Made by a program: the position numbers and the translations under genes. From an uncultured Lachnospiraceae bacterium (GTDB lineage: Bacteria > Bacillota > Clostridia > Lachnospirales > Lachnospiraceae), in NCBI GenBank assembly GCA_910579805.1, contig CAJTWM010000011.1, forward strand, positions 41,870 to 105,869: a DNA stretch of 64,000 nucleotides. Direction: 5' to 3'. Of the stretch, positions 62,301-64,000 are shown piece by piece. Below the pieces are notes generated by a model. That model was not told the DNA's origin, made no database searches, and worked only from the letters and a program-made list of their open reading frames with translations. The first letter of the stretch is position 1; every line of letters starts with the position of its first letter.

Positions 62301-62733
62301 CGGCGCCGGTCTGTTCCGGCGCTGCAGGCAGCATATTGTCGGAAATTATCTCCGCCTCCGTGCTTTCCGTCTCTTCCTGCGCCGCCACCGTCTCCCTTAT
62401 TTCCGTATCATTTTCCGTTTCCCCGGTTTCCGCTTCTGTTGTTTCCAATAGAGATTCTGAAGATTCCGTACCGGAATCTGCCGTCTCCGTTTTCGTTTTC
62501 TCCTGATCTTCCGGATCAGTCTGCAGTTCCTCCGGCCCGGTTTGCGGTTCTTCCGGCCCGGGAGTTTCCGGTTTTATCTGAAGCCCCTCCGGCTCCGCTA
62601 TTTCCGACGCAGGCGTCTGCCCGTCCCGTTCCGGCTGCTTTGCCGAAACGCTGAATCCTTCCGGTATAATTGCCGTCGCCGACAAAATCACACAGAGCAA
62701 TGCTGCCAGCAGCCGTTTTCTCCCTCTTCCCAT
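56302..62733 (-). CDS. Giant secreted C1 (papain-like) peptidase with lectin, Ig-like and BspA modules
   Basis: 2143 residues. Signal peptide 1-31, acidic Glu/Thr/Pro stalk (about 35-130), then a papain-like domain with Gln199, Cys205 (NPWGTCWAFA), His371 (STNHAVTIVGW) and Asn408 (VKNSWGERFG), all four active-site residues. Next: lectin-like domain (about 430-640), chitobiase C-terminal-like domain (about 660-740), BIG_2 domain, BspA-like repeats (FDTSNVT-DM-x-GMF, three full copies), a Listeria-Bacteroides repeat (FLGWYKDGLCTEKWDFDADT) and many repeated beta-sandwich modules with a Y-x-G-x-V/Y-x-x-x-F-x-I pattern to the end. No LPxTG or other anchor at the C-terminus. AGGAGA precedes ATG 62733. 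Confidence 0.92.
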   Translation of the reverse strand: MGRGRKRLLAALLCVILSATAIIPEGFSVSAKQPERDGQTPASEIAEPEGLQIKPETPGPEEPQTGPEELQTDPEDQEKTKTETADSGTESSESLLETTEAETGETENDTEIRETVAAQEETESTEAEIISDNMLPAAPEQTGAGIHANTLIPFEIDGTDIYAGFGNASFYGVSKADITAPQYDPRMKAPEEMTSVKNQNPWGTCWAFATMALLENSMIRQGLSDNSIDLSERHLAYFSRNTGSDMLGNASDDRITSSPDNTYLMAGGNAYMSAIRLMNWQGAAIESAYPYSNASTAPEKIDASYAQDTAVLAHDFYFVPTKEASREEKIDAVKKLIADYGCVQWSYYDADPYFNDDTDAYYNPNGSSTNHAVTIVGWDDEFPAGHFGNSRYENVYKPEGDGAWIVKNSWGERFGENGYFYISYEDQSLGSGNPASVAVAAAADTYDHNYFYGNTTYFSALRFGGAVRIAQVYQVKSDGESLAAVSVMLNSDKVDYRIQVYKNPQLEDGVVQDPESGEPLLETPVTGTTGYAGLYTIDLPETAAFAKGDYMAVVIGIPASKSINIDGTGADRAVSSSFQVLYENQTHLGQSFWFNGRKWIDTADPAQSASLYNFRINALTVDMDDVEPLAAPVFTPAPDTGILEEGQVITIKSSEGARIYYTLDGTTPTENSVRYREPFTVTKDVTVKAVAVRGEEISPVSEVSYRYYGMKLELAKADFELARNRVCKLQIVKRPALPEGAAATVSYETSNEKVATVTQDGLITGTGQGNAVITVKTADYKGNPVTAVCNVKVTEEEDIAGGSYEDLIWFIDQNGKLTVEGTGEFAPISGAYDTIAYNAMAYNATAYNTTAGYRSGAGRAPWHPYAKTDILSAEINVTGMTDASGLFYECHRLQAVDLDGFDTSNVTNMAGMFAGCSDLNDPDLSGFDTSNVTDMRGMFQGNTRLQSLDLSHFDSGNVTDMTDMFGGCTQLAKIYTPCNVKYAVTLPAADGDIWYQPDGTAVSVLPEELDYSMLILKNKKPEVFCLIVRKTKTDYVCGEELGLDDLSVTYVNGKGVSAELTASSYTTNADEIDMSLPGTKRLVITYRDGETGKEIRAEIELKAVYILKEDSLSIRLSDENPEGECVYDGTPQTPALEVKLARTGTVLTEGTDYTTVYENNINAGTAFVTVTGKKDYIGTATGQFTIRKAAAPEGQTLALTFPCDKAQPARSLDVESRFTDYGEITDYRLSYTAGAADGREFFSETPYLDGGVLHYGTNAGKEGDQAQIIVEVSFSNYENAVLILNLKCMDERIIYTVTFDMSGHGAAIPPAVVSGKGGRIEEPVRPQAEGYRFLGWYKDGLCTEKWDFDADTVERNMTLYAGWLVAPVKTGMEFTELQVQEIKNQTYTGSPVKPAIQVYAPDQTGADIVLLKQGKDYTIKYHNNTNADTVQKTGGTCATGEEGDNGFTKDLPYVTITGKGNYQGTVYRNFHIDPVSIAAAGGEGGTEPAKGFTIKYSEQLTVNAKNGQKPFGSVKYKKAMKAGRDYSLRLSEAVYDQEKEIWTAGRELGTAGMGRETVTMPTIPAGAEGTFLLTVTGKGNYCGSVSKVVYVSDKARLMKNASVTLGKKQKKAEYTGQEILLNPGYYDVSAKKYYGFTKIGGQIVMDTANEADKEEVFTVKIGGKYLKYGEDYKVSYQDNQAVGTAVLILEGVGKYSGTKKLTFRITGTAFNAKNIRVDGLEDFLDYTGKALTQNGVLLKSTKDGAALTYRKDYTISYKNNLKKGTASMTFTAKPSSGYTGSFKKTFQIRPTELFAQGTERDTVTITAAPGAEQGTLEEGGENGGIEYTDNGMRFTGKVWYTKEGAKISDRIILKNKEGLTLKEGRDYTVSYGGNKTITKDGITPLPVMKIKGKGNYTGSLEIAFRIDKAPLEGNESLAVTSQAIAFDRTRADGYEYRPKVKAVDKKQALHTKKDYDVAYYHCTQTEVKNYLTALQEAAEGTVAQTETDGKRPYAVITAKEESGYEGRIRVDVTVYQTKLTENRLYVVISQEKEQLTYTGGQVRPEVTVYYGDAQAVKAAKRAGIREENTLVQAYGLKKLRNGSQSGQNAEGAAENAGDYTLAYGANVTAGKNKGSVTVSGTGLYGGSVTVKFTIVRKEVYTVI
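60185..60244 (-). repeat. Four 15-bp tandem repeats inside the surface protease gene
   Basis: Units 60185-60199, 60200-60214, 60215-60229 and 60230-60244 share the core GTATGCC(A/G)TGG and encode the pentapeptide series AYDTI-AYNAM-AYNAT-AYNTT. They lie just before the BspA-like repeats, where homologous proteins usually run straight into an RAPW motif. In-frame units point to a variable-number locus. Confidence 0.75.
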
Positions 62734-62844
62734 GAACCTGTCTCCTCTTCCTTTTATAAAGTTTCCATCCCTGTTATCACACCGTAAGGGCAGTCATCAC
62801 TGCCCCCTTCTCTCATTCATTATATTCTATCACAAATGCAATAA

Positions 62845-63236
62845 CAAGCAGATCTATCCCATTATGAACTTTCTGCGGTCTCAGGCAGAGAAGTCCATAT
62901 TGATATGTACGATGATCACTTGGAGATTTACTCTCCCGGCGGAGTGTATCGTGGTAAGCCGGTTCAAGAGTGCGGCCCGGATGAAATCAATTCTGTGCGC
63001 CGCAATCCTGTAATTGTCGATCTGTTCCGTCGAATGAAGTTGATGGAACGCCGTGGAAACGACATCAGGAAGATTCTGGAATTCTGCGAAGAACCAAGAA
63101 ACAAACGTGAAATATGTAAACATCTCGGATTTAATAATCTGACCTATTTTACATGCACATACCTGAATCCCAAAAACTGCTTAGAATGATTCCCGATAAG
63201 CCTGACAGCAAAAATCAAAAGTATGTCCTTGCGTAA
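62845..63236 (+). pseudogene. Remnant of an HATPase_c_4/HTH transcriptional regulator
   Basis: The frame begins after a TAA (62842) with HYELSAVSGREVHIDMYDDH, LEIYSPGGVY and INSVRRNPVIVDLFRRMKLM, the C-terminal HATPase_c_4 part of RecG-related AlbA_2 regulators, then an HTH-like CEEPRNKREICKHLGFNNL. It stops at 63189, but the next frame (from ~63177) carries the usual tail IPDKPDSKNQKYVLA to TAA at 63236, so there is a frameshift near 63170. The N-terminal two thirds are missing. Fragment of a mobile-element-associated gene. Confidence 0.8.
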
Positions 63237-63408
63237 GATTTGAACTTTTTCAATCGTAACGGGATTATGATTCCGCTTCATTATCTTGCGATTGGCTTTT
63301 AGTCAATGAGCGCTTCTGTTACTTTGCAAAGAGAAAAGACCTGATAAAGCGTTCATAATATCCTTGACAAAATAGATTATGGATTTTCATCCTGCATAAG
63401 ATTAGTCA

Positions 63409-63603
63409 TTATGCTTTTGGAGAGTTGGCGTATCTTTTTTTAGCTGATATAGGCAAATGTGCAAGAATCTTCAGTTCTTTTATATCTTCGCTGTAATTTG
63501 TTAAAGCATATATTTCATTGAATAATTCTTCTTTTGACTTGAAATATACATACAGAGTTCCTTGCCCTATACCGATATGTTTTGCCAAATCACTTATGAA
63601 TGA
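63409..63603 (-). pseudogene. TetR-family regulator fragment
   Basis: The peptide FISDLAKHIGIGQGTLYVYF-KSKEELFNEIYAL is a TetR helix-turn-helix. No start codon and no matching first helix precede it (the frame upstream reads into unrelated sequence), and it ends soon after at a TAA (63409-63411). The ligand-binding domain is lost. 63237-63408 holds nothing recognisable. Confidence 0.75.
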
Positions 63604-63691
63604 AACCAGATAAGGATAAAACTCAAAAATTGTGTTTAAGACAGCAGATACAAATATGTGGAGTGAATATCTTGTTTGGAGGAGTTACAAA

Positions 63692-64000
63692 ATGACAAAA
63701 TCGCTATTTGAACAGTTAGACGGCACATATCACGAAGAAAATGGATAGTTTATTCCAGATTTACGATTACCCGCCGAAGAAGAACAGCCGATAGGCGCAT
63801 GGGGACAGCTGCATCCGGACTATCTAAGGCAGTACCGCAAGGTTACATACACCAATCTTCTCACAAGCGGCAAACTTAACGCTTATCTTGCCGATATTGA
63901 CAGGCAGGCGCAGGAACGCTTTGAACGGTTCATAGAGGGCATGAAACAGGCACAGGGCATAACGGAACGGCTAAAGGAAGAAAATGCCTTAGAATGGACA
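63692..64000 (+). pseudogene. tnpV: tnpV transposon protein with in-frame TAG, 3' end outside window
   Basis: ATG 63692 with GGAGGAG upstream. MTKSLFEQLDGTYHEENG, then TAG at 63746-63748, then in the same frame FIPDLRLPAEEEQPIGAWGQ, LHPDYLRQYRKVTYTNLLTS, GKLNAYLADIDRQAQERFER and onward, the typical TnpV protein of Clostridia integrative elements. Everything else is intact, so a single nonsense change (or sequencing error) interrupts it. Marks the edge of a mobile element beyond 64000. Confidence 0.85.

Overview
The window looks like a chromosomal segment of a spore-forming gut Clostridia of the Lachnospiraceae type (Bacillota). The grounds are the protein families: SpoVAE, a GerMN lipoprotein, a type-2 ArgC with a bifunctional ArgJ, a DUF5721 protein, BspA-like and C1-peptidase surface proteins, strong AGGAGG ribosome sites, and the gene order tig-clpP-clpX-lon-engB. 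Nearly all genes are on the minus strand; the exceptions are argG, DUF1294, a LytTR regulator, a DUF5721 gene and the mobile debris at the right edge.

Left part (1-13.7 kb): the N-terminal 887 codons of a secreted Ig-like (BIG_2) protein, a membrane acyltransferase, an HD-GYP c-di-GMP phosphodiesterase, then a three-gene envelope operon (GT2 glycosyltransferase, YfhO, YdjC/ChbG deacetylase) with a clear promoter. After it come an overlooked small ORF, a DUF308 protein, an orphan response regulator with a degenerate receiver, an ECF sigma/anti-sigma pair and a VanZ-like protein.

Housekeeping block (13.7-22.3 kb): truA, an AI-2E family transporter, engB, lon, clpX, clpP, tig. Next (22.4-31.1 kb) are a fused ABC permease-ATPase and its likely lipoprotein, separated by a 1106-residue GGDEF protein; a tandem 64-bp repeat; holA; and a cobalamin-riboswitch-controlled pair (DUF4430 lipoprotein and ECF S component).

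Competence and signalling (31.1-39.8 kb): comEC, a GerMN lipoprotein, histidine kinase, response regulator and comEA on one strand, so a TCS-GerMN module like actinobacterial mtrAB-lpqB sits between the two DNA-uptake genes. A YdcZ-type transporter and an orphan solute-binding protein follow.

Arginine block (39.9-46.5 kb): argC-GNAT-argJ-argB-argD runs leftward and argG rightward from a shared 387-bp intergenic region with two good promoters and candidate ArgR operators. The next part (46.5-56 kb) holds small proteins, DegV, an isolated spoVAE, two GT-C family glycosyltransferases, shikimate kinase, RidA and a flavin-dependent mutase/oxidase-like protein.

Right end (56.3-64 kb): a 2143-residue secreted papain-like peptidase with many Ig-like/BspA/repeat modules, then a scar of mobile DNA: a frameshifted HTH/HATPase regulator, a TetR fragment and a tnpV gene interrupted by an in-frame TAG. 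No tRNA, rRNA or CRISPR array was recognised.
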